From Methyloligella sp. (GTDB lineage: Bacteria > Pseudomonadota > Alphaproteobacteria > Rhizobiales > HXMU1428-3), in contig BQJJ01000006.1 of assembly GCA_021604645.1 (NCBI GenBank), forward strand, positions 141,642 through 205,641: a stretch of 64,000 nt of DNA, in the 5' to 3' direction. Shown here piece by piece: positions 26,527 to 34,411 of the stretch. The notes under the pieces were generated by a model. That model saw nothing but the letters and a program-made list of their open reading frames with translations. It was not told where the DNA came from and did no database searches. A program made the position numbers and the translations under genes. Position 1 is the stretch's first letter. The number at the start of each line of letters is the position of its first letter.

Positions 26527-26555
26527 GAGTTGGCGAAAACCTCTTTCGCCAACTC
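26527..26555. terminator. second hairpin before the pentapeptide gene
   Basis: GAGTTGGCGAAA (26527-26538) pairs with TTTCGCCAACTC (26544-26555) over 12 bp with a 5-nt loop. No T-run follows. Together with the hairpin at 26449 it separates the abundant dehydrogenase message from the accessory genes. Confidence 0.6.
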
Positions 26556-26602
26556 TCACCTGTTCCCCAACGATGTACCCTGTAAAGAAATGGAGCGTTT
26601 AA

Positions 26603-27271
26603 ATGACGCGTATTTTTAAAACACAAAATCAACGAAGAGCCCGTCACTTGAGAAAGAGTATGAGAGTGATGCTGCCGGCACTTTTGCTAAGTATGGCAGC
26701 AGGTGCTTTCCTCGCGGTTCCCCCATCAAATGCTTATAAAAAAATTGTAAACGAAAAAGAACCACGCCCTACGCCATGGATTATCAAAGGTTGTGAGATT
26801 AAGCCAAAAACCGTTTGCCACAATGCCGACTTTAGACACGCAGATTTATCTCAAGCTAACTTGGCAGGCGCAGATTTAAGAGGCGCAAAGTTCGCAAGAG
26901 CAGACATGCGCGGTATAAATCTAACCGGAGCAGATCTATCTGGCGCAGATTTAGAATCAGCTGATTTGAGAGTAAGCAAATTAATCAAAACCAAATTGGT
27001 TGGTGCAAGTCTTCGTGGCGCGAATTTAGAGTTCTCACGAACAGCCAGTGCAGATATGAGCTACGCAGATTTAACAGCCTCGAATTTCGAAGCCGTCAAG
27101 GCTTATAAATCGATCTTTGTTGGCGCAAAAATCATTAATGCGAATTTCAGTGAAACCAAACTCTATTATGCAAATCTCGCAAATGCCCGCATGGAAGGCA
27201 CAAAAATTACCTTTGCGATTTTCCAAGGAGCCTTCATGGAGGGATGTGTTGGTTGTCCGCATAATTGGTAA
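26603..27271 (+). CDS. exported pentapeptide-repeat protein
   Basis: A 222-residue protein with a twin-basic, long N-terminal signal region (residues ~1-45, ending SNAY). A pentapeptide-repeat solenoid covers residues ~73-210 (A[DN]L-type units such as ADLSQANLAGADLRGAKFARADMRG in pieces). Paired cysteines before it (GCEIKPKTVCHNADF) and at the end (GCVGCPHNW) may form disulfides or bind metal. It sits between the PQQ dehydrogenase and cytochrome PedF, so an accessory role in that periplasmic system is likely, but no biochemical function is known. The next gene overlaps its 3' end. Confidence 0.85.
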   Translation: MTRIFKTQNQRRARHLRKSMRVMLPALLLSMAAGAFLAVPPSNAYKKIVNEKEPRPTPWIIKGCEIKPKTVCHNADFRHADLSQANLAGADLRGAKFARADMRGINLTGADLSGADLESADLRVSKLIKTKLVGASLRGANLEFSRTASADMSYADLTASNFEAVKAYKSIFVGAKIINANFSETKLYYANLANARMEGTKITFAIFQGAFMEGCVGCPHNW

Positions 27272-27719
27272 GCTGTGTTTCGGTCTGTTTGTAATGTTGG
27301 CTCTAAACTTAGGACAAGCATTAGCAGGTGAAACAGGAAAAAATGCGAAAGACGCGTCTTCTAAAAAACACATCAATCCTGGCAAAGCCCTGCAGCAATG
27401 CAGCAGGATAGATGGTGATAAAAAGCGTCTCACCTGTTTCGATGAATTGGCAATAAGGTTCGCAGCCCCAACTTACAAAGGCCGGCTTGGCACAGTCACA
27501 GACAATTTTACCATTAAGAAACCTCACCTCCTTCGCTATAGAAGCCAGGGCGTGATCTTTGTTCTTTATCTAAGAGATAAGCAAGGAAGCGTCTTGCAAA
27601 ACTTTCATATCGGCGGCGGTGGTGAGAAAGAATATTTAATCAAAAAACCGGGAACATATTCCCTAAAAATACACGGAAGTGCAAGCTGGGAAATCTGGCT
27701 TGATCCGATAAAAAATTAA
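27249..27719 (+). CDS. small secreted protein of the alcohol-oxidation cluster
   Basis: About 156 residues: a signal peptide (VVRIIGKLCFGLFVMLALNLGQALA), then CSRIDGDKKRLTCFDELA, a cysteine-pair motif also found at the start of some secreted VasI-like proteins. A beta-rich C-terminus with GTYSLKIHGSASWEIWL follows. The frame is open further upstream but overlaps the pentapeptide gene. A TTG at 27249 preceded by GGAGGG (27238-27243) gives the best start, a GTG at 27246 being the alternative. Translational coupling to the upstream gene is therefore likely. Function unknown. Confidence 0.6.
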   Translation: MVVRIIGKLCFGLFVMLALNLGQALAGETGKNAKDASSKKHINPGKALQQCSRIDGDKKRLTCFDELAIRFAAPTYKGRLGTVTDNFTIKKPHLLRYRSQGVIFVLYLRDKQGSVLQNFHIGGGGEKEYLIKKPGTYSLKIHGSASWEIWLDPIKN

Positions 27720-27741
27720 AATGAACTGGGAGGTTACTAAG

Positions 27742-28188
27742 ATGTCAATTTTAAAAAAATCAAAAATTTTAGCCACGTTTACAGCAGCAGTGCTTTCAGT
27801 TGCTATAAGCCAAGTTGCATTAAACCAAAAAGTCCTGGCGCATGGCGATGGTGCGCCCCAGCCAGTTGATACAACTGGCCTGAAAGAATTGGGCAAAGAC
27901 TGGCTCAAAAGAAATCCATACAAGGGCAATGAAAAAGCCATTGAAATCGGCTCAAGTGGTTACAATTCAAACTGCGCACGTTGTCATGGTCTAGAGGTAA
28001 AATCCGGTGGCGCCTCACCTGACTTGCGCTATCTCGAAGATGATGCCGAAGGCGACGAATGGTACATCAACCGCGTGAGAAAAGGCTATCACCAAAATGG
28101 CGTGACAAAGATGCCTAAGTTCGAAGGCCTCATTTCACAAGAAGCCATGTGGGCCATCCGCACCTACATCGATAGCCGCCCAGAATAA
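27742..28188 (+). CDS. pedF: cytochrome c-550 PedF
   Basis: A 148-residue periplasmic c-type cytochrome matching the PedF family that accepts electrons from PQQ-dependent ethanol dehydrogenases. After a signal peptide (~residues 1-32, ending VLA before HGDG) come the family block PQPVDTTGLKELG, NPYKGNEKAIEIGSSGY, the heme site CARCH at 78-82, PDLRYL, and KMPKFEGLISQEAMWAIRTYID with the likely axial methionine. The start is set at ATG 27742 because GGGAGG lies just upstream; an ATG at 27721 lacks such a site. It closes the set of dehydrogenase, pentapeptide, small secreted and cytochrome genes. Confidence 0.93.
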   Translation: MSILKKSKILATFTAAVLSVAISQVALNQKVLAHGDGAPQPVDTTGLKELGKDWLKRNPYKGNEKAIEIGSSGYNSNCARCHGLEVKSGGASPDLRYLEDDAEGDEWYINRVRKGYHQNGVTKMPKFEGLISQEAMWAIRTYIDSRPE

Positions 28189-28251
28189 GTCACCACACAG
28201 TTAGATTAAAAAAAGCAGTCAGAGTAAAAATAAAAAGAAGATCGCCAAAAG

Positions 28252-28623
28252 ATGAAAAAAATTCATACCCCAATCCCCCTAGGCAATCTGCTTTTTCTAC
28301 TTTTGGCTGCTGTATTTCTGCCTTCCATCGCGAAGGCAGAAATACAAGAATACCTCATCCGCCGCATGATCCTGCTACAGACCAAATGCGATCTTGTGGA
28401 TGTAAAAAAAGAAGAACCCAAACAAGGCGGCTTCAAGTTCCAAGCCTCTTGCGAAAACGTCTCCTTCTACCCAGACGGCGTAATAATCACCTGCTCAGAT
28501 AAAGACAGGGAAACGTCGTGTGAAATCAAAACAAAAATCAAAAAATTCGAAAATCTAAATTTGCTGAAAAACTCAGTCAACCAGCATCACGGCGATGAAA
28601 CTGAGAAGAAAACGACAAAATAA
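28252..28623 (+). CDS. small secreted protein, unknown function
   Basis: A 123-residue protein with a signal peptide (~residues 1-30, ending IAKA). The mature part holds four cysteines (TKCDLVD, SCENVSF, ITCSD, SCEIK) that could form two disulfides, and a Lys/Glu-rich tail. Not recognised. It follows pedF by 63 nt in the same direction and may belong to the alcohol-oxidation operon. It is followed by repeat copy E. Confidence 0.6.
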   Translation: MKKIHTPIPLGNLLFLLLAAVFLPSIAKAEIQEYLIRRMILLQTKCDLVDVKKEEPKQGGFKFQASCENVSFYPDGVIITCSDKDRETSCEIKTKIKKFENLNLLKNSVNQHHGDETEKKTTK

Positions 28624-28653
28624 TCGAGGGTTTGATAACTAATCACGAACTTC

Positions 28654-28770
28654 ACGAAGAAGGAGTGACGCCCCTTTCGGGCGTCAGGACATGGCAGCGC
28701 GAGCTGCCCGGGGCAAGCCCCGCCCCTCGGAGGCCCATGAGCTTCAGCTCATGGAATAGCCGTGAGAGAA
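28654..28770 (+). repeat. multi-hairpin intergenic element, copy E
   Basis: Begins CGAAGAAGGAG, ends GAATAGCCGTGAGAGAAAAT. Stems: TGACGCCC/GGGCGTCA (28666-28673/28679-28686), GGCAGC/GCTGCC (28693-28698/28703-28708), CGGGGC/GCCCCG (28709-28714/28717-28722) and CATGAGCT/AGCTCATG (28736-28743/28746-28753). Stems 1-3 differ from copy D on both arms. Confidence 0.93.
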
Positions 28771-28793
28771 AATAGACCCGAGAGAAAACAACT

Positions 28794-28937
28794 GTCATCC
28801 CGGGCCCCGACCCGGGATCCACCTCTCCACACTACGGATGGTAAAGTATAGCTGCGAATTTCCCCACGTCGCTAACTCCAGTTCAAGCAACAACCGAACC
28901 ACCAAGCCACTGGATCCCGGATCAAGTCCGGGATGAC
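28794..28937. repeat. alphaproteobacterial TCATCCCGG palindromic repeat pair
   Basis: A 144-nt unit bounded by GTCATCCCGG and CCGGGATGAC. The left end folds as ATCCCGGG/CCCGGGAT (28797-28804/28811-28818), the right as ATCCCGGA/TCCGGGAT (28914-28921/28927-28934), and the ends are inverted to each other. This GTCATCCCGG...GGATCCA repeat is common in alphaproteobacterial intergenic DNA. With copy E it fills the ~430-nt gap. Confidence 0.8.
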
Positions 28938-29056
28938 GAAGGTTGAGATTAGTTTGAAGTATTAAGGTGAACTAACAGCAACTATTCTTGTAGACGCCAA
29001 AGTTGGATGCTAGCTTACCCCCAACATAAAAGCAAAAAAACGGCGGAGCGCTTAGA

Positions 29057-30517
29057 GTGGCGGATAAATCATCTCCAAAAGACTTAGAAGAATGGCTAAA
29101 AGATAAGCCAAAAGAGTGGATGCAGGTGCTGGCTAACCGATGCGCTTTGCGTGTTATGCCAGTTTTAGGTTCAGCTATAAAGCACTCAAATCTTAGTGAA
29201 GTTATAATAAATCAATTAACATTAGCAACGATGCGAGCATCTCTTACATCAGAAGTTGCGACATTTTCATCAGCTCTTGAAGTTAAAGGTTTCGCCAATA
29301 CCGCTGCCCGTGTTGCTGATGCCGCAGGTTCCACTGTTGCACCTGCTCATTCGGTTTTTGTAGCTGGCTCTGCTCTTGATCTCGGGGCTGCGCGTGCCGC
29401 TGGTGCTGCTGTTATTGTTTCTGCTCGTGCCATTGATGCTCCTTCTCTTACCTATGATGCAGCCTTAAAAACAATTTCGGCATATATCGCCCCCCATGGC
29501 AAAAATGCTGCTGATGCTGTCGGCCTTGCTAACGTTGCTGCAGGTGCCGCTGATACTGCTTTAGAACATGATGTAAGATGGTTGCAAAATCATGGGGGCT
29601 ATGAATACAGTCCCCAAAATTTATTGTCGACGCCCCTATGGCAGGGAACAAATAATCCATTATTGCTCGAATGGGGAAGTCTCAAGGAATCTTTAAAAAG
29701 CTTCGATGCCAACTGGCAATTCTGGATCGATTGGTACCAGTCAAAACTCGATGGCACTCTGCATCCAGGCCTCACGCAAGTTCAACAAGACGAGCTCTAT
29801 TACCAAATAGCAACCTTCCCAAACGAACTCTGGGAAGAAGGTGCTGAAGCCGTCAATCAACGTATTGCTGAATTATTGGAAGGTTATGATGGAGGTGGAA
29901 AAGATTTCTTTCTTGATGATGGCTTTTTAGGTCATGATTTTTTAACTGGAGAAAATCAAAATGATAGAATTTCTCAAAATAAGGAATCTAGTTCTGTTAA
30001 AACTGAGCAATTTAGAACTTTAATAAACTCTCCAGAATTCAGATCAAATGTAGAGCAAAATAAAGTTGCAATATCATTTGCCTGCGCAGGAGTCATCTTA
30101 CAAGTTGAAGAATATAGAAAAACAGTTGCAGGATCGAATAGTCTAGAACCTGAATTAAAAGAACGATTAATAGGAACCCTTGAGAATCTTACAGAAGCTG
30201 TAAACAATATTGGAAATAGCCTAAGGCCTGATGGCAATAAAATTTCCAATGAAGAGCTTGAAGAAGTTGCTTCCTATTTTAGTCGGTTTTGTGAAGTGGT
30301 TTCGTGTGAGTTAGATAATTATATAGCTCCAGAGAATATCGGAAAGGCGGTTGTGCCAACTGGTATAATATTAAGCTGTGGGGGACTAGGCGCCTTACTG
30401 GGGGGTGGTATCGGCTTTGGAATTGGTGGTTTTATTGGAAAACTAATCACCAATAATCTTAAGCCAAAAGAGATCGTCGATAAGATTGAAGAAAATATAG
30501 ATAGTACACCTAACTAA
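29057..30517 (+). CDS. unknown protein with Ala-rich repeat region and glycine-zipper C-terminus
   Basis: A 486-residue protein starting at GTG 29057 (GGAG eight nt upstream). Residues ~60-175 are Ala-rich with loose repeats (ARVADAAG, AARAAGAAV, AADAVGLANVAAGAADTA). The segment ~200-275 (NWQFWIDWYQSKLDG ... LYYQIATFPNELWEEGAEAVNQRIAELLE) recurs as a conserved block in unnamed alphaproteobacterial proteins. The remainder (~275-486) is charged and AT-rich in its codons, ending in a glycine zipper (~GGLGALLGGGIGFGIGGFIG) that could insert into membranes. The compositional shift suggests a fixed front and a variable tail. Function unknown; a toxin or membrane-active role is only a guess. Confidence 0.7.
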   Translation: MADKSSPKDLEEWLKDKPKEWMQVLANRCALRVMPVLGSAIKHSNLSEVIINQLTLATMRASLTSEVATFSSALEVKGFANTAARVADAAGSTVAPAHSVFVAGSALDLGAARAAGAAVIVSARAIDAPSLTYDAALKTISAYIAPHGKNAADAVGLANVAAGAADTALEHDVRWLQNHGGYEYSPQNLLSTPLWQGTNNPLLLEWGSLKESLKSFDANWQFWIDWYQSKLDGTLHPGLTQVQQDELYYQIATFPNELWEEGAEAVNQRIAELLEGYDGGGKDFFLDDGFLGHDFLTGENQNDRISQNKESSSVKTEQFRTLINSPEFRSNVEQNKVAISFACAGVILQVEEYRKTVAGSNSLEPELKERLIGTLENLTEAVNNIGNSLRPDGNKISNEELEEVASYFSRFCEVVSCELDNYIAPENIGKAVVPTGIILSCGGLGALLGGGIGFGIGGFIGKLITNNLKPKEIVDKIEENIDSTPN

Positions 30518-30596
30518 ATCCACCACCCCAATTCAATCACAATTTCCCTCTAAGCATATTGAAACCAACAAGGGATCACCCGTAAAGGCACCGCCC

Positions 30597-31364
30597 GTGA
30601 CAGAAGAAAACCAAACTAAAAAGTCACCCATTTTAGAGACCAGCTCAGACGCGATCACTCAAGCGCGCGAGCTCATGCGCTTGGCACGGCATGGGAGCAT
30701 TTCTGTGCTGGAGCCAGAGACGGGCTATCCGTTCGTCTCGCGCACAAATTGCGTGTTGACCATGCAAGGCGAGCCGGTGTTTCTCATGTCAGATTTATCC
30801 GCCCACACCAAAGCTATCAAAAAAGACACACGCACCGCCTTGCTTCTCGGCGAGCCCGGCAAAGGCGACCCGCTTGCCCACCCGCGTATAACTGTCATCG
30901 GCCAAACAGAGCGTGTCGATAAAGAGAAAAACCCAGAGCTCGAAACACACTTGCGCACCAGATATATAAACCGCCATCCAAAAGCTGAGCTGTATAATAG
31001 CTTGCCAGATTTCTTCATATACAAAATGAAAGTCGAACGCGCCTCAATGAATGCCGGTTTCGGTAAAGCCTATGAGCTCACAAGAGAAGAATTATTATTA
31101 GACGAAACCGCAGCCAATGAATTAGCCCCCGTAGAAAATCGCATCGTCACACACATGAACGAAGACCACCTCGATGCCATCCAGCACTATGCCGAAAACC
31201 TCTGCGGTAAGGAGCCAGCAAAGTGGACAATCTCCGCCTGTGACCCTGAAGGCGTAGACCTCATCGTTGGAGACAAAACTGCAAGACTACGCTTCGATAC
31301 CCTCTGCGCCACTGCCACAGATGTTCGCAATGAATTGGTCAGACTGGCCCAAATAAAACACTAG
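30597..31364 (+). CDS. HugZ-like heme-utilisation / pyridoxamine-phosphate-oxidase fold protein
   Basis: A 255-residue protein with an N-terminal split-barrel flavin/heme-binding domain (~residues 20-165: MRLARHGSISVLEPETGYPFVSRTNC ... PVFLMSDLSAHTKAIKKDTRTALLLG). A C-terminal DUF2470 domain follows (~175-250: ENRIVTHMNEDHLDAIQHYAE ... ISACDPEGVDLIVGDKTARLRFD). This is the HugZ/HutZ layout, known for heme degradation or sequestration in the cytoplasm. The start is GTG 30597 and no strong ribosome binding site is seen. It may belong with iron handling like mbfA but is not adjacent. Confidence 0.87.
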   Translation: MTEENQTKKSPILETSSDAITQARELMRLARHGSISVLEPETGYPFVSRTNCVLTMQGEPVFLMSDLSAHTKAIKKDTRTALLLGEPGKGDPLAHPRITVIGQTERVDKEKNPELETHLRTRYINRHPKAELYNSLPDFFIYKMKVERASMNAGFGKAYELTREELLLDETAANELAPVENRIVTHMNEDHLDAIQHYAENLCGKEPAKWTISACDPEGVDLIVGDKTARLRFDTLCATATDVRNELVRLAQIKH

Positions 31365-31421
31365 CTCAAACAAAAGACTAAATCCCAAATCATCAAGTTT
31401 CATATGTAAAGGTCTATACCC

Positions 31422-32129
31422 ATGAGCAAATATGATGACTTATCCCCCATCCCTGTGATGTTCCCCCTAAAAGGCGAGTGGCGTGTCCCTAATACACCCG
31501 GCAAAACCATTCCCTCTCACGGTACAGACATGTTCGGCCAGCGCTTTGCCTATGATTTTGTCAAGAAAGAAGATCTTGAACTTGCTGAAAAATACTGGAC
31601 AGGCGTTCGCTATTGGCTCGGCGGCGGTATCAACCTCAATGAAACCATAGGGAGAGGCGAAGAAATCCTCGCTCCCATTGCAGGCAAAATAATAGAAGCA
31701 AAAGACGGCTGGGTCGAACGCACCAAAGCCACCCCAAAAGATTTATGGAGAGCCATGACATTCCCCATGCATGTCTCAGACGAAGAGCTGAAAAAAGACT
31801 TCAGACATGTCGCTGGTAATTACATTGTCATTGAAGGAAAAGACGCCTTTTGCTTCCTCGCCCACCTCACTCCAAAGAGTGTCATGATAAAAGAAGGTGA
31901 CGAGGTCGAAGAGGGACAAGTAGTGGGGCGTGTCGGCCATACCGGTAATTCAACAATGCCGCATCTACACATGCACCTAATGGACGACCCCGACTTCTGG
32001 CAAGCCGACGGCCTGCCAACATGCTTTAAGCAATATGAAAAGCTATCAGAAAACGGCGAATGGCACCCCCAACAAAACGCCATCCCCGGTCCAAAAGATA
32101 TTATCAGGTCCATCGGTGCGGTTGCGTAG
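31422..32129 (+). CDS. M23-family metallopeptidase
   Basis: A 235-residue LytM/M23-type protein without a clear signal peptide. Residues ~30-45 (IPSHGTDMFGQRFAYDF) hold the first His and Asp ligands, IVIEGKDAFCFLAHLTPKSVMIKEGDEVEEGQVVGRVGHTGNS the core, and PHLHMHLMDDP the HxH ligand pair. Family members cut peptide crosslinks of peptidoglycan. The missing export signal is odd and suggests a cytoplasmic or atypically exported enzyme. Its last codons lie within a GGTTGC hairpin module that spans the stop codon. Confidence 0.85.
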   Translation: MSKYDDLSPIPVMFPLKGEWRVPNTPGKTIPSHGTDMFGQRFAYDFVKKEDLELAEKYWTGVRYWLGGGINLNETIGRGEEILAPIAGKIIEAKDGWVERTKATPKDLWRAMTFPMHVSDEELKKDFRHVAGNYIVIEGKDAFCFLAHLTPKSVMIKEGDEVEEGQVVGRVGHTGNSTMPHLHMHLMDDPDFWQADGLPTCFKQYEKLSENGEWHPQQNAIPGPKDIIRSIGAVA

Positions 32130-32355
32130 TTAGCAACTTGAAGGATATGAAAGCTGATGGTTACTCTGGATGATCACCAATTGAGCTGGAAAACCCACAA
32201 TCAGCTGAAGACGAAAAACGTAGGCCAGAGGCCGTCGGCGCCTAGCGCCGCGCCGTCGCAGTGCGGGCACGTAGTGCCCTTTGCACGTGAGACAAAAGAG
32301 TGGTTGCTTGTGGGCAACCTGAAGCACCACTAAAAAGCAATAGCCCGTGAGAGAA
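32116..32355 (+). repeat. multi-hairpin intergenic element, copy F (divergent)
   Basis: Starts with a GGTTGC module whose arms GTTGC (32121-32125) and GCAAC (32133-32137) straddle the stop codon of the M23 gene. Downstream are CGGCGC/GCGCCG (32236-32241/32245-32250), GGGCAC/GTGCCC (32265-32270/32274-32279), then a module with GGTTGC/GCAACC (32302-32307/32314-32319), CACTAAAAAG and the conserved end AATAGCCCGTGAGAGAATT. It ends at the DUF1244 stop codon. Confidence 0.85.
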
Positions 32356-32655
32356 TTAATGCTTTATATTTTTATACTTTTCCATTTGCTCAGCGGTAGC
32401 TTCAGTTTGGTGGTTCGCTTTCCACTCATCATAAGGCATGCCATAGACAATTTCTCGGCTTTCCTCTTTTGAAAGCTCAATACCTTTATCTGCTGCCGCA
32501 TCCTTAAACCAGTTAGAAAGACAGTTTCTGCAGAAATTAGCCAAGTTCATCATATCAATATTTTGTACATCAGGACGGTCTTGTAAATGACTTACCAAAC
32601 GGCGAAATGCAGCAGCTTCTAATTCTAGTTGAGTTTGTTCATCAATCTTACTCAT
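32356..32655 (-). CDS. DUF1244 family protein
   Basis: A 99-residue cytoplasmic protein matching DUF1244 (FRRLVSHLQDRPDVQNIDMMNLANFCRNCLSNWF ... GMPYDEWK). The family is found mainly in proteobacteria and has no established function; NFCRNCLSNWF with two cysteines is its signature. In Rhizobiales it often lies next to N-formylglutamate amidohydrolase, as here (same strand, 48 nt apart), so co-transcription is likely. Confidence 0.9.
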   Translation of the reverse strand: MSKIDEQTQLELEAAAFRRLVSHLQDRPDVQNIDMMNLANFCRNCLSNWFKDAAADKGIELSKEESREIVYGMPYDEWKANHQTEATAEQMEKYKNIKH

Positions 32656-32703
32656 TTCAACTTGTGTCCTTTTGTTTTTATATCTAGAGTTATTTCTATT
32701 CAG

Positions 32704-33573
32704 CTATGTTTTCGTGCTTTTGTCAGCATAAGAGCCAAAATAGACCGGCTCACGGCAAGGCGCAATAAGCTCTTCGTCTGAAAGCAGTGCGGTAAGGTGG
32801 CGCGCCATGCGCTCGATCCATTCATTTTGGCCTTCACTAGATGTAATCAAATCTTGTCGAATTTCAAGCAAAGCATGAGCAAGGCCGCGACTTGTGCCAT
32901 GGCGATACATGCAATCCCCTTTGAGCATGCCAGTATAAGGTTCATTATCTCCGATATGTAAACTCTCTTCTGATTGAAGAGCTGTAAGAAGCGGGTGTAC
33001 AAATCTGTGATCCTGATCCCACAAAATCCCACCATGCCAGGGGCGAAGTGTGCCGCGCCAATTATCTGTAAAACTATGCAGAGATAAAATGATAGGGCAT
33101 ATGTCGGCCGCTAAAAACTGGTCGATCTGGTCTGAAATCGCTTGATGATAGGGGCGATAATAAAGAGATTTGCGGCGCTCTATCTCGGCTTCATCAATTT
33201 TTGCATTGCCTTCAATCAAAGCCCCATCAGAAATACGCATCACCAAAGTCGGGTCATCTTCACCCCGGTTTGGGTCAATCAGTAGACGAGAAAATTGAGA
33301 CATTAGGGCAGGCACATTCAAGGCATGATGCAAGCCAGTGGCCACAGCCTCAATGCCAATGTCATAAGCAATATGGCGTGAAAATTCTTCGCTTGCCAAA
33401 CCAAGAGAACCATATTCACTAGGTAGTTTAGCAGAAGCATGGTCAGCCAAGATGAGTAAGCCGAGCTTCATCTCACCTTCAAGGTGTTTATAGGGCTTAA
33501 ATTGTGGGGAGCAGTCTGCTGTTTTAAGAGAGCCTGAGGAGGCTAGAGAAGAAGAAGCGGATATATTTTTCAT
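32704..33573 (-). CDS. N-formylglutamate amidohydrolase
   Basis: A 289-residue zinc hydrolase of the HutG/FGase family, which releases formate from N-formyl-L-glutamate or related amides. Visible blocks are LLILADHASAKLPSEYGSLGL, HIAYDIGIEAVATGLHHAL, FSRLLIDPNRGEDDPTLV and LSLHSFTDNW. No other histidine-degradation genes are nearby, so the substrate may differ from the hut pathway. It is upstream of DUF1244 in the same direction and divergent from DUF1036-pyk. Confidence 0.9.
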   Translation of the reverse strand: MKNISASSSLASSGSLKTADCSPQFKPYKHLEGEMKLGLLILADHASAKLPSEYGSLGLASEEFSRHIAYDIGIEAVATGLHHALNVPALMSQFSRLLIDPNRGEDDPTLVMRISDGALIEGNAKIDEAEIERRKSLYYRPYHQAISDQIDQFLAADICPIILSLHSFTDNWRGTLRPWHGGILWDQDHRFVHPLLTALQSEESLHIGDNEPYTGMLKGDCMYRHGTSRGLAHALLEIRQDLITSSEGQNEWIERMARHLTALLSDEELIAPCREPVYFGSYADKSTKT

Positions 33574-33913
33574 TCTGCCAATCTCAAAAAGGTCTACAAA
33601 CGCTGACCATAAATCAAAAATAACAAAATTACGACAAGTTTAGCCGCCAAAAAGTTGAAAAGTTAATCTAGAACGGGGCTAAAATTTTAAAAATATCTAG
33701 TCACTTAGCTCATTGTCGTGTTAATTAGGTGAAAACCGGCATATTTTCATTTAGAAAAATGAAACTTCACTATAAAATTGTCGAATTGGTGCCATAAAAC
33801 CAGACAAAAGTGAGATTGCCAGCTACAAATAGAATGGGTAGTCATTAGACTGAACATTGAAATACAACAAATGTAAATTGCAGACTTAACACTCAGAGCA
33901 GAATTAATAACAA
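33574..33913. other. intergenic region between divergent genes
   Basis: A 340-nt AT-rich gap holding the promoter regions of the amidohydrolase (leftward) and DUF1036-pyk (rightward) genes. No repeat, RNA gene or convincing small frame was seen. Confidence 0.5.
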
Positions 33914-34411
33914 ATGATCGATCAAATGCACGTAAGTAATCATTATCAAAAATGCATAAGATTATTTGCAATAAACCGCCCTCTATTCCTTTCACTCACC
34001 GTTGCAATTGTACTAACTGCCTCGCAGTTTTTTGCCATTGCGCACGCAAAAGCTGAATTAAAGCTCTGTAACACCACGTCAAGCCGTGTCGGCGTTGCCA
34101 TAGGTTATAGAGATAAAAGCCGTTGGGCCACTGAAGGCTGGTGGAATGTCGCCTCAAATACCTGCGAAGTTTTGCTCAAAGGCAAGTTAATCGCTCGCTA
34201 TTATTACATTCATGCAGTTGACTATGACCGAGGCGGCGAATGGTCTGGAAAAGACACCATGTGCACAGTTGATAAAGCTTTCACCGTTTTTGGTGTGAAA
34301 GATTGTGTAAAGCGCGGCTATAAGCGCACTGGATTTTTTGAAATAGATACGAAGAATGAACATGACTGGACAGTCCGGTTAAAATATCCAGAAGAAAATG
34401 GAAAGAAATAA
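33914..34411 (+). CDS. DUF1036 exported protein
   Basis: A 165-residue exported protein. A membrane-type signal covers residues ~23-47 (RPLFLSLTVAIVLTASQFFAIAHA). The DUF1036 domain follows (LKLCNTTSSRVGVAIGYRDKSRWATEGWW, CEVLLKGKLIARYYYIHAVDY, with conserved cysteines). The family is typical of alphaproteobacteria and is often encoded immediately before pyruvate kinase, as here, where the stop overlaps the pyk start by one base. Function unknown. Start among several N-terminal ATGs is uncertain. Confidence 0.85.
   Translation: MIDQMHVSNHYQKCIRLFAINRPLFLSLTVAIVLTASQFFAIAHAKAELKLCNTTSSRVGVAIGYRDKSRWATEGWWNVASNTCEVLLKGKLIARYYYIHAVDYDRGGEWSGKDTMCTVDKAFTVFGVKDCVKRGYKRTGFFEIDTKNEHDWTVRLKYPEENGKK

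Noticed and set aside
27071..27941. Several minus-strand frames of 68-120 residues over the pedF cluster
   Set aside because: All are antisense to genes with clear domain or signal-peptide evidence on the plus strand.
33747..33995. 82-residue minus-strand frame upstream of DUF1036
   Set aside because: It overlaps the DUF1036 signal region in antisense, has no family match, and its hydrophobic character is the complement of that region.
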